DNA from: Amanita rubescens
Lineage: Eukaryota; Basidiomycota; Agaricomycetes; Agaricales; Amanitaceae
Assembly (NCBI GenBank): GCA_015039365.1
Contig: WION01000052.1
Span: 124,001 to 188,000, forward strand
Direction: 5' to 3'
DNA: 64,000 nt
Shown here: positions 22,594 to 35,160 of the stretch, piece by piece
How positions within the stretch are numbered: the first letter of the stretch is position 1
Layout of the letters: each line of letters opens with the position of its first letter
Translations under genes and position numbers: made by a program
The notes under the pieces: model-generated
The model's input: the letters and a program-made list of their open reading frames with translations, nothing else
What the model was told of the DNA's origin: nothing
The model's database searches: none

Positions 22594-24334
22594 TTGCTTG
22601 TACTGGCACGGATCCTAGTTAAGTGTGTATGGAACAGTGAATCATATATTTTTCCATCAAAATGGTGTTTAGAGGAAATAGAATGTCGTTCAATAAGTAC
22701 ATGCAATACGGTTGCCGACAAGGACATGGTCAACCCTTAGCCTTGGTCTTCGACTTCATATCCTTTTTTGTCTGCCGGGGTCCTCGTTACTGGGCGTCAC
22801 AAGGTGACCACGTCTATTTTAATGCTGCGGTGCGCCGCCGGTGGAATTCACTGTCGAGCTTGGTAATTTTTCATCAAAACACATACTCGCATCATGTATT
22901 AGGCATTCAAATGTAGGCCATTTGGATCTATATCTTTTCATGAGCTAAAAAATCTAAACTTGGCTTTTTTGGTCCTCCAAGTCCATTTCAAGCCTGAGGG
23001 TGCGCAACCCTAAAACGTTACATATCCGATTGTTCTCGCAAAGGCTGCTAACGTGCGATTTTCTTTTTTCCTCCATCCCAGTAAATGGTGTTGTCAGTGC
23101 GTGGCTTGATTCTAATTATGAGATCAATAAGATGCCTAAGTCAATTAGCAGCCTGAAATTACACACGAATGAGCCTGAGGATCAATTAGACATAGTTTTC
23201 CAGTACGGTCACATCATCAGTGGATTCAGGGCAATATTATGAGGAAGATTACAAACCTTGCATATCGGAGCTGTTCTCGTGAATAGATCCATGCAAAATG
23301 GACAAATGCATGTACTGCCTGAGTCATACTGTTGTTTGCGGGTCCAAGATTGTTGCTTCCAGTGAATTTCTTGACCGGATCATCAAAACACCTACATGGA
23401 AGTAATGGTGTTGCAAGGAATCCAATATGAGGGATAGAACGACGCCTGGATGCTGACAGTGGCTCGAGTTCGCCATAAAACGTGTCCTTAAAGTTAAAGT
23501 AAAATGCCGGAGTAACCAGTCAATAGTAAGTTTAAGAGATAGACATTCAAAAACATACCGGGGATCCCCTTGATGCCGCCTTCTTTGATAGATTTGTCAA
23601 ACTCCTTCTTTATACCATCGCAATGATCGCATTGCCCGAGGAGCTTAAGCTCAGCCAGCAAGACGCCCCGAACATCCGAAAGGGACATATATTCATCAAA
23701 AGGCTGAGTACATGTCCATATCGATTTTTCCCTTCAGGATATCTGTTGTGCAAACTTGAGGATGCCATGGCACTGTGTAGATGGGGATCGAATAAACTTA
23801 ATGACGTACGTATTACTATTAGAAGGGAACCCGTAGAATTCGTCAACCGCCCGAAGCTCGATATGTCAAGGGAGAATATCCTTCATCCCGCACACCTACT
23901 GCCCGGAGCTGGTACAACCACTTGCTAGAGTCAGTGATAACTCGAAACACGCGTCGCCGTGGAGGAGATAGCACGTGGGAAATTTCCTCCGCGGTGTTCT
24001 AAACATTGCGCAGTGATTTCTGCAAATTGGGAGTTGTCTCTTTGGCGCTCTCTTTGCGTTTCTCTTTACACTCTCTTTGGCCCCAGGGACGGCCAAAACC
24101 AAACGAGGAAGGATCTTGACATAAACCTAAGCGGACGGCGTAAATTCCCAATATACATATTCGGTTGCCAGCAGTAGAGAGCGTGACACCAGGAAGATCC
24201 AAGGGTTCCAGGACCCCAGGACTTGCTGTAGGAATGCGGATCAATGCCCATATGTTGACCATGTCCTTGTCGGCAACGGTAATGCAAGCAAATTTCCTTT
24301 CCCGACACCTGCAAAGTTTATTGCTTGACGAGGC
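22594..24334. other. No gene; weak inverted similarity
   Basis: The stretch about 22,685-22,820 shares CGTTGCCGACAAGGACATGG-like sequence and flanking words with the reverse complement of about 24,160-24,310. This suggests two copies of a short repeat in opposite orientation. Other open frames here are short and show no motifs. Confidence 0.4.
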
Positions 24335-25016
24335 ATCTTGCTTCAGTCCGCTGGCAGCCGGAGACGTGCCGTAAATATAGGTAATACTAATAGAACGTCA
24401 TGCCCTTTGACTCGCCTTTCCTTTCCGTGCCTAAATCTTCCCCTGTCGCAGTGCCACTGTTCTTCCAGTCGTTTGGGCCGCCCATCCCATCCGGTTGTTT
24501 TCACTTCTGCGTTGGAGCGCGTTCCAGCACGTGTAAACCCGTGTTTGACGCCGACAGCGCTTGACCCAACCGCGCCGCTGCGGCTTGACACCAACTCTCG
24601 TTGCAACATCTCCTGTTACTTCATCTCTATACTTCCACCAATTCTGTTTCTAGTGACATTGACAAGATGGGCGTCAAATGTGGTCCTGACTGCTGACGCT
24701 GGGAGGCGCAGAGGAATCATATGTGAGCTATCAACGCTGCTCCTAGATGTCAATGATGGCTTTGCTCACCGTGCGACTCGAATAGGCGGAGAAGTTTTAC
24801 CTCATGCTACCCACCGTTTGCATTGTTGGGTTGCAAATCCGTCCGGTTCACGATACCCCTAGCAACCGTTCGTTGCGTTGAATGGTTGAATCATGAATGC
24901 CAGTGCAGGCATATATGCGCTCAGCGTATCGTATCAACCTGCCCACAACTCGTAGTACGTAGCCCATCCACCACAGAACTAAAACATGACTTAAATAGAA
25001 CTTCAAAGTCGTTCTA
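24335..25016 (+). repeat. Dispersed repeat R1, copy B (partial)
   Basis: Matches copy C (36,730-37,330) in the same orientation and copy A in the reverse orientation. Shared landmarks are GGAGACGTGCC, GACAAGATGGGC, GGCGGAGAAGTTTTACC and TCCGTCCGGTTC. Similarity to the other copies stops abruptly near 25,016, so this copy lacks the ~440-bp distal part present in A and C. Confidence 0.7.
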
Positions 25017-25270
25017 GGTGTTGACTTGGAACATGCAGCATAGATGACAAGAGCAGTTCCTCTGGGTCAAAGAATGCGGCCCAGACGATGGGTAGTCCCG
25101 GAAGACGATGAACTGTGACTTTATTATGAAATAAAGCCTCGCGTGTTTTCCCCACGAACCTGTCCTTTATTTTCATCCAAGGCGTGCACCTCTTTGATTT
25201 TCCTCTTCCACGTTGAACCCGTACTTCCCCATATGTTGATGTGGAAAATGGGGCATCGTTGTGCTGGAAA

Positions 25271-25355
25271 GTCACGTGACTAAGTATAAACTAAGTATAA
25301 ACTAAGTATAAACTAAGTATAAACTAAGTATAAACTAAGTATACACTTAGTTGCG
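25271..25355. repeat. GTCACGTGAC-headed ACTAAGTATAA array, copy 2
   Basis: The palindrome GTCACGTGAC is followed by about six tandem copies of the 11-bp unit ACTAAGTATAA, closed by one inverted CACTTAGTTG. It is the same architecture as 11,513-11,576 but with more direct and fewer inverted units. Confidence 0.85.
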
Positions 25356-28129
25356 GCGGAGTTGCACAGCCCCCGCCGCGCCCGATTAGACCTCCGAGTG
25401 TGTGATACTAAAGTAGACAGGTTGGGTAAAACGGTTGGTTTTGTCTCGTTCGGTCCGTCTTCTCTCTAGCTGACCGTCTTTGAATCTTCATATTCGTGGC
25501 ATCCTGCCTCCAGCGATATTTGCCTCGGCATCAACACTATGATCTCGGGAGGAAGCCGCCATCAAGTTTAGGTCTGTCAAGGCCAAACATCCCCAGCTCT
25601 AATATGAATCAGGGATTCGCGGGACCCTCAACAGCGGTGTAGGTGTACCCTTCGTTCCCTGGTACGGTGCGGAATGAGACTATAACGCCATAATTCCGGA
25701 CCTCTTAAGCCCATCACTCGAAGACCTTTTCAATTTTTGCAGCAGCAAATTCATCCTCAAGACCGCCTTATTACTCATCAGCTGTTCATATACATTTTCT
25801 GATCCTCCGTATATTCCTCAACTATCGACTGTAACTGGTAGGTTGTCGTGTGTGACTAATTCGGTCCATGCCTGACAGCGTAACTACAGCATCCTCATGT
25901 CTCAACGACGACCCCTCTGCCGTTCTCCCTCGGATACTGTCGGCAACGGTTCTCTCCGCCCTCATGCTGCCTCCCAAATCGGCAGATCTCTTCCTTTTAC
26001 CCAGACTCTAGCACCGTCGATTGCGACATCTGGCTGTAAACCTCTTACACGACGCCAGGGCCTCGCTATAGCTGAAAAACATGCTAATCTCATAAAGAGG
26101 ACCTCAGGAAGAAGGAAAGGGATGAGAAGCGAGGAGGAGAAAGGAGAGATAATGAAGACATAGCTTACAGCCTTGACTCTTCGGGACATACTCAACAGTA
26201 CTCTAGGCGACGCAAACTCACCGTAAACGAGTCCTCTCCCCTCAATGCCCAATAATTTATCACCAGCGATTGTATTACACCCCAATCCTCGACGTAGCCG
26301 ACTTTTCCGTTCGTCTGGCGCCGAAGCAACGCCGCTTCAGCCAGCTGCAACGATTTCTTCATCTGTTTACCATCCAATGGCGCGAAAGCTGTTTGGGAGG
26401 TATGGAATCGTGGTACTACGTGCTAATACAAGTTCTAATGAACAGAACTCGCTGTTTTCCCTCTCTCCTGCGCCTGAGGACCCTCTTCCACCCCACGGGT
26501 TCAAAGGAGGCGAAACTCCTTCGGAGAGGACTTGGAAGACGAAAAAAAGGGGGAGGAAGCCCGGAGGAAATGATGAGGCAGGGGACGAGAAAATGACGCA
26601 CCTCGGTAAGCATGCTTACCCGATCTTTTCCACCTATCTGACGAGGCTCTGGGCACCGTAGACTTTCCGGAAACATCTCCTATCGCATCAACGTTCAAGA
26701 AACACTCTTATTGACCTTTCCACAACCTAATCCTCGTTGTAAACGACTCCATTCTTCGGGCGTCCTCGAAATGCCGCTTCAGCCAGCTACAACGGTGGCT
26801 TCCGCACCCGGTTCACTGCGTGCTGGCGCTCTTGAACCGGCCTTGCTATTCTTCCCCTGACCCATTTGGCTACAAACGCGTCCGCACACTTGTTCAGTCC
26901 CTGCCTCCTCCCACCCCATTCTCAAAGCATCCTCCCCTCTGGCTGGCGTGTTTTTCTAAAACAGCGTCTCGGACCTGCCGCACAGAGTGGAAGCCCACTT
27001 GCCAAGTTTATCCCTCATTTTTCAGCATCCCGCCCGACGCGTCTAAACAAACCAAATATATTCCCACTCCTGATAGAGTAAGTCTCTTAAACACATTCGT
27101 ATTTATTACGCTAGTCCTTATCATACCACGAAATTAGTTGTGTCAAAAAGTACCGCATCATGACCCTCAACCTTTTCTCTCTATGCCAGAATTCCCCACA
27201 CCTGCTGGTTCGCCCTGCAGCCAACGTTTTACGCATTGGTGGGTGCGCTTCACGAGTCACAGTGTCACATGTCACAAGGTGTTAACCAGACGCTCGCAGA
27301 AAAGTCAGTATCATCGGGCTTGGACTGCCTCGAGTATCCGGCTGCCGATGTTCGGTGGAGCATCATCCGCCTGTTCCGTTCTCCTGACCGCACAATCGAA
27401 CTCTTAACTGGTTGAAGCAGTCGAGGCTACCGCTGATCTCATCGCGCATGCAAGGGAGGAAGAAGAGCAGGCGAGGGAGCGAGGAGATGGAAAGCTGACG
27501 AGTCCTAGGATGGATATGCAGGGTTCTCTTCCGGTGTCTTACCGGCCCGAGATGGATTGGAATTGCAACGAGAACAAAGACGAGAGAGATGAAGATGGGA
27601 GCAGAACTTCTCGTCGCTCACTTCCTCCATCCACTGTAGACTCCATTGCAATGTAGATTAACATCACTTGTAATCGGACTCCAGTTTTCCGGTTAGTCGT
27701 ACTGATCAATAATACTCTGCCATCACGTTGAAACTGTGTGACAGATAGGCTGTGACCAATGTGACGAGTCTCTCGGACAACTGTTCGACAAGTTCTGAAC
27801 TTGAAGCCAACTTGAAGCCCTCCCTCGGGCCCGGCGCAGCCTGGCGGCAGAAACCTCTGCTTCTCTCCTCGACTTCCCATCATTCCCTTTCTATCCTCAA
27901 GACCACCACGCAGAAAGCACAGGAGTTAGACGTTACGTTGCTCCCAAAGGCTAGACTCTCGGGTCACCCTTTCTCGGCCGAACACTATGTGCACATAGTC
28001 TATTTTTTTCAATCTGAATAGCCCGTCTCGATGTTGGATCTAGTTTCATTGGTTGAGTTATTAGCAAGGTCACAATCCTCTCGTCAGCTCTTTTGTGATA
28101 GACTCTAATCTGATATTTTTTCCAGATGT
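25356..28129. other. No gene recognised in 2.8 kb
   Basis: Several short open frames overlap on both strands without shared motifs, consistent splicing or codon bias. A phrase around CCGCTTCAGCCAGCT occurs twice (about 26,331 and 26,773), hinting at an old duplication. I could not identify a gene or element. Confidence 0.35.
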
Positions 28130-28290
28130 CATCTGCTCTCTCATTCTTTGTGGAAGTAAACGTTCTGCTTACGAATTGGATGGTAGGTTAAGTATAGCAT
28201 AAACGCCAGTATAGTAATTTCTCAACGTGAATTCAGCACGCTCTGGAGCCATTCATTTGGCGTGTTGTCGCCCGCCATCCTGATTTTTAG
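28130..28290 (+). pseudogene. 5'-end remnant of the unknown family of 20,506-22,593
   Basis: The order GGATGGTAGGTTAAG, intron-like stretch, GTGAATTCAG, then GAGCCATTCATTTGGCG and CGCCATCCTGA parallels 20,560-20,680 of the intact gene (first intron and start of exon 2). It is too diverged and short to code, and a TAG breaks the frame after C-C-T-G-A-T-T-T. Included because it preserves the exon-intron layout, which shows it was copied as DNA. Confidence 0.5.
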
Positions 28291-28610
28291 GAGGTGAAGT
28301 GAGAAGTCAGTGAAAAGACTCCTCCGAAGTTTGTCGAAGCGCATCAAAGGCGGCTATCGCAGAGCTCCGTTTCGCTCCCATGAGGTAGTGGAGGATCAGC
28401 CTGTCGCTCGACTCGCTCTCTTATTGTCCTTTCCTCTTTTTGCAGGATCTACTCATGCACCACTTGGCCGGGCTTTTGGACTTCCTGCGCATGAACCAGA
28501 TATATCCATCGGGATTTGTAAATTAAAAGGACAGCATTCTACTAAAAAGGAGCAATTCTGGAAATTTCATCAACCATATTTCTACAGCCGTGCTTCAACG
28601 TCACCCCCGG

Positions 28611-29583
28611 TCAGTCGGAGTCCGAACCGGACTCATCCGTCGTTTGCGGCCTACAGCAATGTTTATGAAACATGTGATGTGTAGCGATGAGCCCACACGC
28701 GTCACACTTGACGAACAAGCCGAGGAATTGATCCTCGGTTAACCCGGGCTTTTCCTTAAGCTCCAGCTGCCATAAATTCCACCAGTCGGTTCGGAGACAC
28801 AAATCCATCCCTTCAAACCCAGGAGCAGGGAAGGGGGGGTCCAGCATACCTGCACGCGTTTCATCATGATTGATCCATGTTTTAAGGGATATCCTCTACA
28901 TACCAACTGGAGCATATGTCCTCTTCAACTGCCCTACGGCTATACCCTTCACCTCCCTTTCGGTGAAGACTTGTGGAGGGCAGGGCGTACCTTTGCAATC
29001 CAGGCTCATGGTAAGTGCCAGATTGGTATAGAACCGAAAACATTACGAACTAACCTCTCAGGGGATAGGTCTTAAAAAAGACACCGTTCTTAGGGTATAT
29101 CCTCTCTATTGGTACTGCATGAGGAAGGCGTCAGTTCTCGCTATGCTAAAGGACTTGTGAAATGAAGACCAACCCAAATAACCGCACTGGTGCTTTGCGC
29201 ATTCGGCGACATACTCTCCTCTGTAAGGACCATCTATAGCTAAGTAGACTGCTGCTTCCTTATACAGTGCTTTTTTACTGAAACGTTCCAACAAGGGGCA
29301 TAGGCAACCTGGCCCAAGGTACTCGTGAGTTTGACGATATTGGCACAATCCGTCTGGCGGTACACGGGCTCCATTATTGATGGGCCTATGGAGACAATGC
29401 AAGTTCAGGAATCGCAGTAATCGTGGAAGTTATGGTTACTTGCCAATAATGCATGACTAAGTTCTGTTCCGCTGGATCATAGGACAAGACATGGTGAGTC
29501 GACTCATTGGTGACAGCATGCAGCAACTTTTGTCTGTAGGTTGGGATAGTTGAGAATGGTAACGGTCTGGGATTTCTGGACAT
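28611..29583 (-). CDS. Tandem paralogue A, unknown Cys-rich protein (245 aa)
   Basis: Exons 29583-29444, 29385-29174, 29114-29055, 28990-28904 and 28849-28611 sum to 246 codons with stop. The protein begins M-S-R-N-P-R-P-L-P and contains R-V-P-P-D-G-L-C-x-Y-R-Q-T-H-E-Y-L-G-P-G-C-L-C-P-L-L-E, E-C-A-x-x-x-C-G-Y-L and I-E-R-I-Y-P. It ends with a likely zinc knuckle, C-D-A-C ... H-H-M-F-H-K-H-C-C, and an acidic tail. The first intron must use a GC donor (GCAAGT) to keep frame. Paralogue B next door has the same intron positions and phases. The sequence looks like a repeated basidiomycete family I have no function for. Cys/His pairs suggest zinc binding; the role is unknown. Confidence 0.75.
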
Positions 29584-29933
29584 GTTGGGATAGATCGCAA
29601 GCTCAAGCGGGTCGGTGTCCAATTTCAGCACCAAGGGATGATGTTGATGTCTCTGGCTAGGAATAGGCTCTTATATTTCGGTCGCCCAGTCATAATGAGT
29701 CACATTCGCGTCCCTGAACAATCTGTCTCCCACGCGGTTTGGGCGCATACCAAGGGCAGCAGCCGACCAACCCCGTAGTACACTCAATGAATATTTAAAA
29801 ATATCGTTCTCTTTGTCTATTGAGGGATGTACTCTAGAGGGTCGTGATAATGGTAAGATTGTTAAAGTATGAATAAATGTGGAAAGTTATGAAGTTAGAA
29901 GGAATACTAAATATCCGGCCGATCAGTTTCAAG

Positions 29934-30880
29934 TTATAGCTCACAACTATGGTCGTAGAACGACCGATGCACGACGATGAGCTTGCATACATCACACTGG
30001 ACGAACAAGCCCAGGAATTCCTCTTCGGCTAGTCCAGGCCTATGGAAACTACCAACTTTTGGGAATCTCCGCCAGTCAGTCAGCGTCCGACGCCTCTTCA
30101 ATGCAGGGAATGGTGGGTTGAGCAGACCTATTCCACAGTTGTCGTAATATTCACACTAGTAGGATTATAATCACATACTGGCTTCCGCATGTGTCCTCTT
30201 CAACGGCCTTGTGGTGTCCGCAGGCTCTACCTCCTGGGCGAAGACTTCTGTGAGGCAGGGCCCCTCAACATCAGCTCTCACCTCGTTCTTGGAAAAAACT
30301 ACCGGAGGGCAAGGCATACTGACATCTTGCAATCCAGGTTCGTAAGTCAACATAGAATCAAAAACTTGGATACTGACCTCGCAGGGGATATGCCTTCCCC
30401 GGGACTCTTCGCCTAGGATATATGCGCTCTAACGGTACTGAGTGATACGCCAGAGCATTAGTGCTCGCTTCATCAAGGCGGGAAAATGGAGACAAACCCA
30501 AGTACCCGCAACGGTCGTCTGCACATTCGGCGACGTATTCTCCCGGGTAACCATTCACCGCCAGGTATATCGCTGCCTCCTTATGTGCTGTGAGCGGTTC
30601 TAGCAGCGGACATAGGCATCCTGGCCCAATGTATTGGTGGGTTTGACGATATAGACACAATTCGTCCGGGGGCACTCGCTTGCCGTCCGGCAGGACGGGC
30701 CTATCGAATAAATGCAAGGTTAGAGTTTATCACGGTGATTATGATTACGTGCCAGTAATGCACAACTAAGCCCTGTTTAGCAGGGTCATAGGACGTTATG
30801 TGGCGATTCAACTTGATCACATGCAGCAACTTCTGGCAATAGGTTGATAATGACAGCGGCACGGGAACGCTAGGAATCAT
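29934..30880 (-). CDS. Tandem paralogue B, unknown Cys-rich protein (243 aa)
   Basis: Exons 30880-30753, 30700-30498, 30437-30378, 30325-30179 and 30127-29934 sum to 244 codons with stop. It starts M-I-P-S-V-P-V-P-L and shares with paralogue A the blocks R-V-P-P-D-E-L-C-L-Y-R-Q-T-H-Q-Y-I-G-P-G-C-L-C-P-L-L-E, K-E-A-A-I-Y-L-A-V, Y-V-A-E-C-A-D-D-R-C-G-Y-L, L-E-R-I-Y-P and L-F-V-Q-C-D-V-C-K-L. Exon 3 has the same length (60 nt) in both. Intron 1 again needs a GC donor (GCACGT). The genes are about 350 bp apart in the same orientation, so this is a tandem duplication with considerable divergence and both copies kept open. Confidence 0.75.
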
Positions 30881-31380
30881 GGTAAGCTAGAGCGCTAAGC
30901 GATGAATGTCTGGGCAGGGATGGGAAAGGAATTGAAGGCTCTTATTTCCGTTGCCCGAGTCATAATGAGTCACTCCTGCCAGTGTCCCTGAACGTGACTC
31001 ACATACCAGGGGCGATACAAAGGCAAAGCCTCTCTCAAGAATCACTCGTTCTCGCACCTCCAATGTCTGGGGCCGAAAACAATCCTTCGGTCAACGCTTT
31101 AAAGCTTGGAAGTAGGAAAAAGCCGTGAGACTATCCGACCACTTCTCCGCTAGACATGGCATTCACACTAGCCCAGTCGCACAGGCGGTCCTTTTGTTCA
31201 CCATGGGCGACACTTTAGCAGAACAGTGCATGCGATGTGTAACGTCCAAGCACTTATTGCCAATTGCCTCCTTCTTTTCGGCCAGGATGGGGATGTTATC
31301 CTAGAGGGGCTCACATCGCAGTCCGTCTTCAGCCTCCTTCTTGCATCCTGACCTTTGACATACACGTCCTTCTGTATTAG

Positions 31381-32476
31381 GCAACGAAAGGAGTTGAATG
31401 TATTTCAGAAACTGTTAGAAATGGTGCCCCATCTACAGGAGCGTCTTACGGAAAGCTCTGAACTCGAAGAATACATGACGATAGCAGATTCGGTACGTCT
31501 ACAACTTGAGGGCTCTCAAATTTATGCTTATCGTTTCCGTTAGATTCAAAAAGGCATGTCAAGCGCAAGGTCAGACGACACCAAGAGTCTCAAGGGCGTC
31601 GTGCTGGACTGGATAACTCCCCGAGACAAGCCTTTGAATCCACCTCTTTCCCGTAGTGTCAAGACAAATCGTGGCTTCAACCACCCCGTCACTGGAGCGC
31701 TCCTCTGTCCAGCTGGCCTAGATTGGAATGATCCCGAGTGACTCGCTTTCCCCCCCTTACACGTTGGTCGCGCTAATCTGCTATCATAGAACTCGCACAA
31801 AGCTTACCAGCGGTCAACTAGCTGTGAAGGGAGATCAATGGCCCCTGATATTATACGCGAAGCAAGAGTTCGACCCTGAAGATCCATGGGATGGGCTCTT
31901 CAGAAGTGAGCTTCTTGTCTGGGTTCGTACTCCTTTGTTTTCTTTTTGGATTATTCACTACTTCGCGTGCAGGCCTTCAAGCATATCTTCACTTCGCCCA
32001 GCTCTGTGGAGAAAGAGAACAAAGCGACAAGATCCGGCAACGCTCGTATCCACGGCATGACTCGGGTCACGACGGCTTCCTTAGCCTATGTTGCTACACA
32101 GGTGAGTCCAAGTCTGACTGTCCGATCTTGTAGCTTCAATCACTGAATGTCTAAGCAGTTTCGTTTCGCCTTGTCATCCACATCCGTCTTCAGTCGGTCT
32201 GACACTTCAACCGACTCGGAAAGATTCTACGAGAGTGTATGGGACTTTTTGAACGATCCTGATGAGAGGAACGAGGTTACTGATTTGCTGAGCTGGTGGG
32301 ATTGGTAGGTCTTTTGTCAATACATCCGGTGTCAGTCTTCTATCTCATCTTTTTGTAGCCAGGTATTCCCCAGCTACGTGAATCGTGAAGGTGGAATAAC
32401 GAAGCAAAGCGCACTAGCGAAGCTGAAGGAGAAGAGGGAAAAGCTGAAGCAATTGCAGAATGGACGAGCGTCGTGA
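31381..32476 (+). CDS. DUF6698-family protein
   Basis: Exons 31381-31492, 31544-31737, 31790-31922, 31973-32101, 32159-32304 and 32359-32476, with introns of 50-57 bp, all GT-AG and in phase. The protein shows the series expected for this Agaricomycete family: S-A-R-S-D-D-T-K-S-L-K, R-G-F-N-H-P-V-T-G-A-L-L-C-P, G-L-F-R-S-E-L-L-V, A-F-K-H-I-F-T-S-P-S-S, R-S-G-N-A-R-I-H-G-M, A-Y-V-A-T-Q, F-A-L-S-S, F-S-R-S-D and S-W-W-D. The family is repeated in mushroom genomes and its function is unknown. The first listed exon begins at an acceptor (TATTAG), so at least one upstream exon with the start codon is missing from this model. Confidence 0.75.
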
Positions 32477-35160
32477 TACCCTAGTAAGCTAATTTAAGAA
32501 CTCCCAGCCTCTTGCTCTGTGAATATTCAGGAGATGCGGTCCCGTTGCGCTGCATCAAACCGTAGCTTAACCTTATTGGACTTCCTTCCAGCGCCCATTT
32601 TTTATTTATTTACCAGAATGGGGTGTCCCTCCACCCAGCAACAATTGATTCTACTGTACTGTCTGATGTAACCACTCAAGTTTGCGATTTTCACTGCGTA
32701 CGGCATGCTTCAGATTGAACACTCTTTTCCTGCAAGCTGTATAGTCTTGTGTATGCGACGATGCTTTGGCCAATCATAAATGGCCATAGGCCCATAGCTC
32801 ACAATAGGAGTAGACCACTTGTGCGTTCAATGAAAGCCATACTTTTGTTATGTGTTTCTAGCTCATGAAGCTTGTGAATAGTTGTAATACCTGTTCAATA
32901 CCTCCTAGAGAACTTGTGGGATGTGGGCCACCGCTTCGCGTGGCATGGTCCGAGGCTGGGCGGCTTCACAAGTCATATGTCTTTTTTTTTAAAAAAATAA
33001 ATGAGGCCATTTGGCCCACAAAATTCTAGACAGACGAGCAAGTCGTTCGTCAGAAAATGGCTAGCTTAGCATGTTTCAAGTCTCAACATTCTTATTTCCA
33101 TGTCTTTAACGATTCGAGATATTCTAGGCCTGATGACGTGCGCTGCTTGGACAGCACTATAGCCTAACTGCATGGATGTGTTGCGCGAATTGCGGGACAC
33201 TGCTTGGATGTCTTGCTTAGAGCCGTATCCTTCACTGGCGGAAAAGTTCTCTCGTGAATCGCCGTTCGCTGCTCGGATGTTTCACGTAGAGCTGTTACTT
33301 CAGTACTCGTGAAGTGCCGGCTTCGCGGGCTGCAACCTTGCTTTCAGAGAGTATGTAAGTCTCTTTTTGGCCCGTCTTTAATAGAATTATTCATGAACCC
33401 ATTTGATTCCCGCTACTCATATCTACAACATTAAGTATGAAGCTGACACTGACATTAAATAAGTGAGGACCAGCATATGCGGAAAACATAGAGACAATCT
33501 ATCACACTGAAATTTCGTAGTGGCGGACAGCGAATAAACGGTTTGGCAGTCGTCAATACAATGTCCATCGATCAATGTCATACGATTGACAGGCGGTAAG
33601 CGAGGTTGAATAACGGGCAACGCAACGCCCAATCTGCGCCAACGTGGGCGCTAGATACTCTCCCCGATGCTCTTTGTCATATGCAACGACTTTCTCTCAA
33701 AATCGTTCTATACAACTCTCGTCAGTTACCAAATTCTGTTATGTGCCCCTACTTACGATATGCTCGTCGTCTTCTTTTCCTTTTCTGGCATCGCCTCGTA
33801 ACCGCATTTGTATGCTTCCCAACTGACCACCGAATTTGGCGGACTGGTCGCTCCAGAACTCGACGAAGAGGAAGACGGCCCGTTAGTCACGCTTTATCCT
33901 GCGGTGCGAGTCTCATTGACTGTAGATGTTGGGATGATTCAGTTTGGAGTGGGTAGAGGGGAGATGATCTGCGGGAGGTGGGAGAGGACGGGGCGTAGGC
34001 CATTTCGGGAAAGACACAAAACACACCCAAGTACCACCACTTCGGAGTAGTTTTGCATTAGTTTGGATGTCGCCCGTTTGAGGTCGTTGGTCGTGGACGA
34101 TCACACAACTGTACAGTGCGAATGTGATGAGGTAGGTCATGGCGTAGGTTGCAGGAAAAGCGGGGAGTAATCGTTGAAGGCTTGCGAGTCGAATAGGTGT
34201 TGGGGGTGAGAACGTGGGTGATGTTGTAGACTTGGGAGAGTCCGTTGTAGGGGTTGTTGTAGGATATAGGGAAGTAGGTGAAGTGTCGGCTCTGGGGCGG
34301 GCGTTAGATGGGTGGGTGAAAACGAGAGGAAAGATGGGCTCACGTTGGTATAGTAAAACATCCCCTTGAAATTGCATGAACTACTAGTCAGCGAGTTGAG
34401 ATCCGGTGGTAAGAATCCTTGCGCATGGCTATCACCAAAGACAAGTAGTCAGATTGGATGTACGTCCTTGTCGAAAGTGACTCAATCACCCGGTGATCTG
34501 AGCTCGATAGAATCGCACAAGGCCCAAGACAGACTCTGCATACTCGATAGCATCCTGATGTTTTGATAAAGTGGGAGGTAAGAGCGCGTTGGTATTCGTC
34601 GTGAAGGACGACCCATATTTTGGAGACTGGAAGAGCATGGTTCATGCATAGAGATGGAAGCTGTAGATAGGATGATATGAGTAAGGTTTTGGAGGATACG
34701 AAACGACACATACCATCTACATCCATTATGAATCCATTTTGAACGGCATCCGGTCTTCACAATTTGGTAATGTGGGCAGCTCTGTGTAGAGCTTGGATGT
34801 GTCGCGTCTTCCGCGAGTTGCATGGATGTCTCGCATAGTGCCGAAAAACGTCGTGAGTGGAGCCGTTGTTGTCTCGGGGATGTTCGCCGGAAAATGCCGT
34901 CCGCACTGGCGTTTCTCGCGTTTTCCCGGTGCAAGATTCCGGACCTGAGTCCTTTCAGGGCCTCGGAACTTTGCGCGTGTTTTGACTGCACTTATAATCT
35001 GATCTGACTCGACGGTCACCACCATGTACTCTGTTCGTTTTCTCGCCCTCATCATCCCCACGGTCTCGCACAGAAGAATCCAGGGGCAGACTTTACGTCG
35101 CCCCTCAAGGGGTAGACTCTTGCATCGCTCTTTCACCGACCGTGACCCAAACTGTGCTAT
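32477..35160. other. No gene assigned
   Basis: Several medium frames lie on the minus strand (about 33,913-34,377 with Pro/Thr-rich sequence, 34,388-34,726 and 34,726-35,208). They are neighbouring but in different frames and I found no convincing splices or family motifs. A degraded gene on the minus strand is possible. A T9-A7 stretch lies near 32,983-32,998. Confidence 0.3.
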
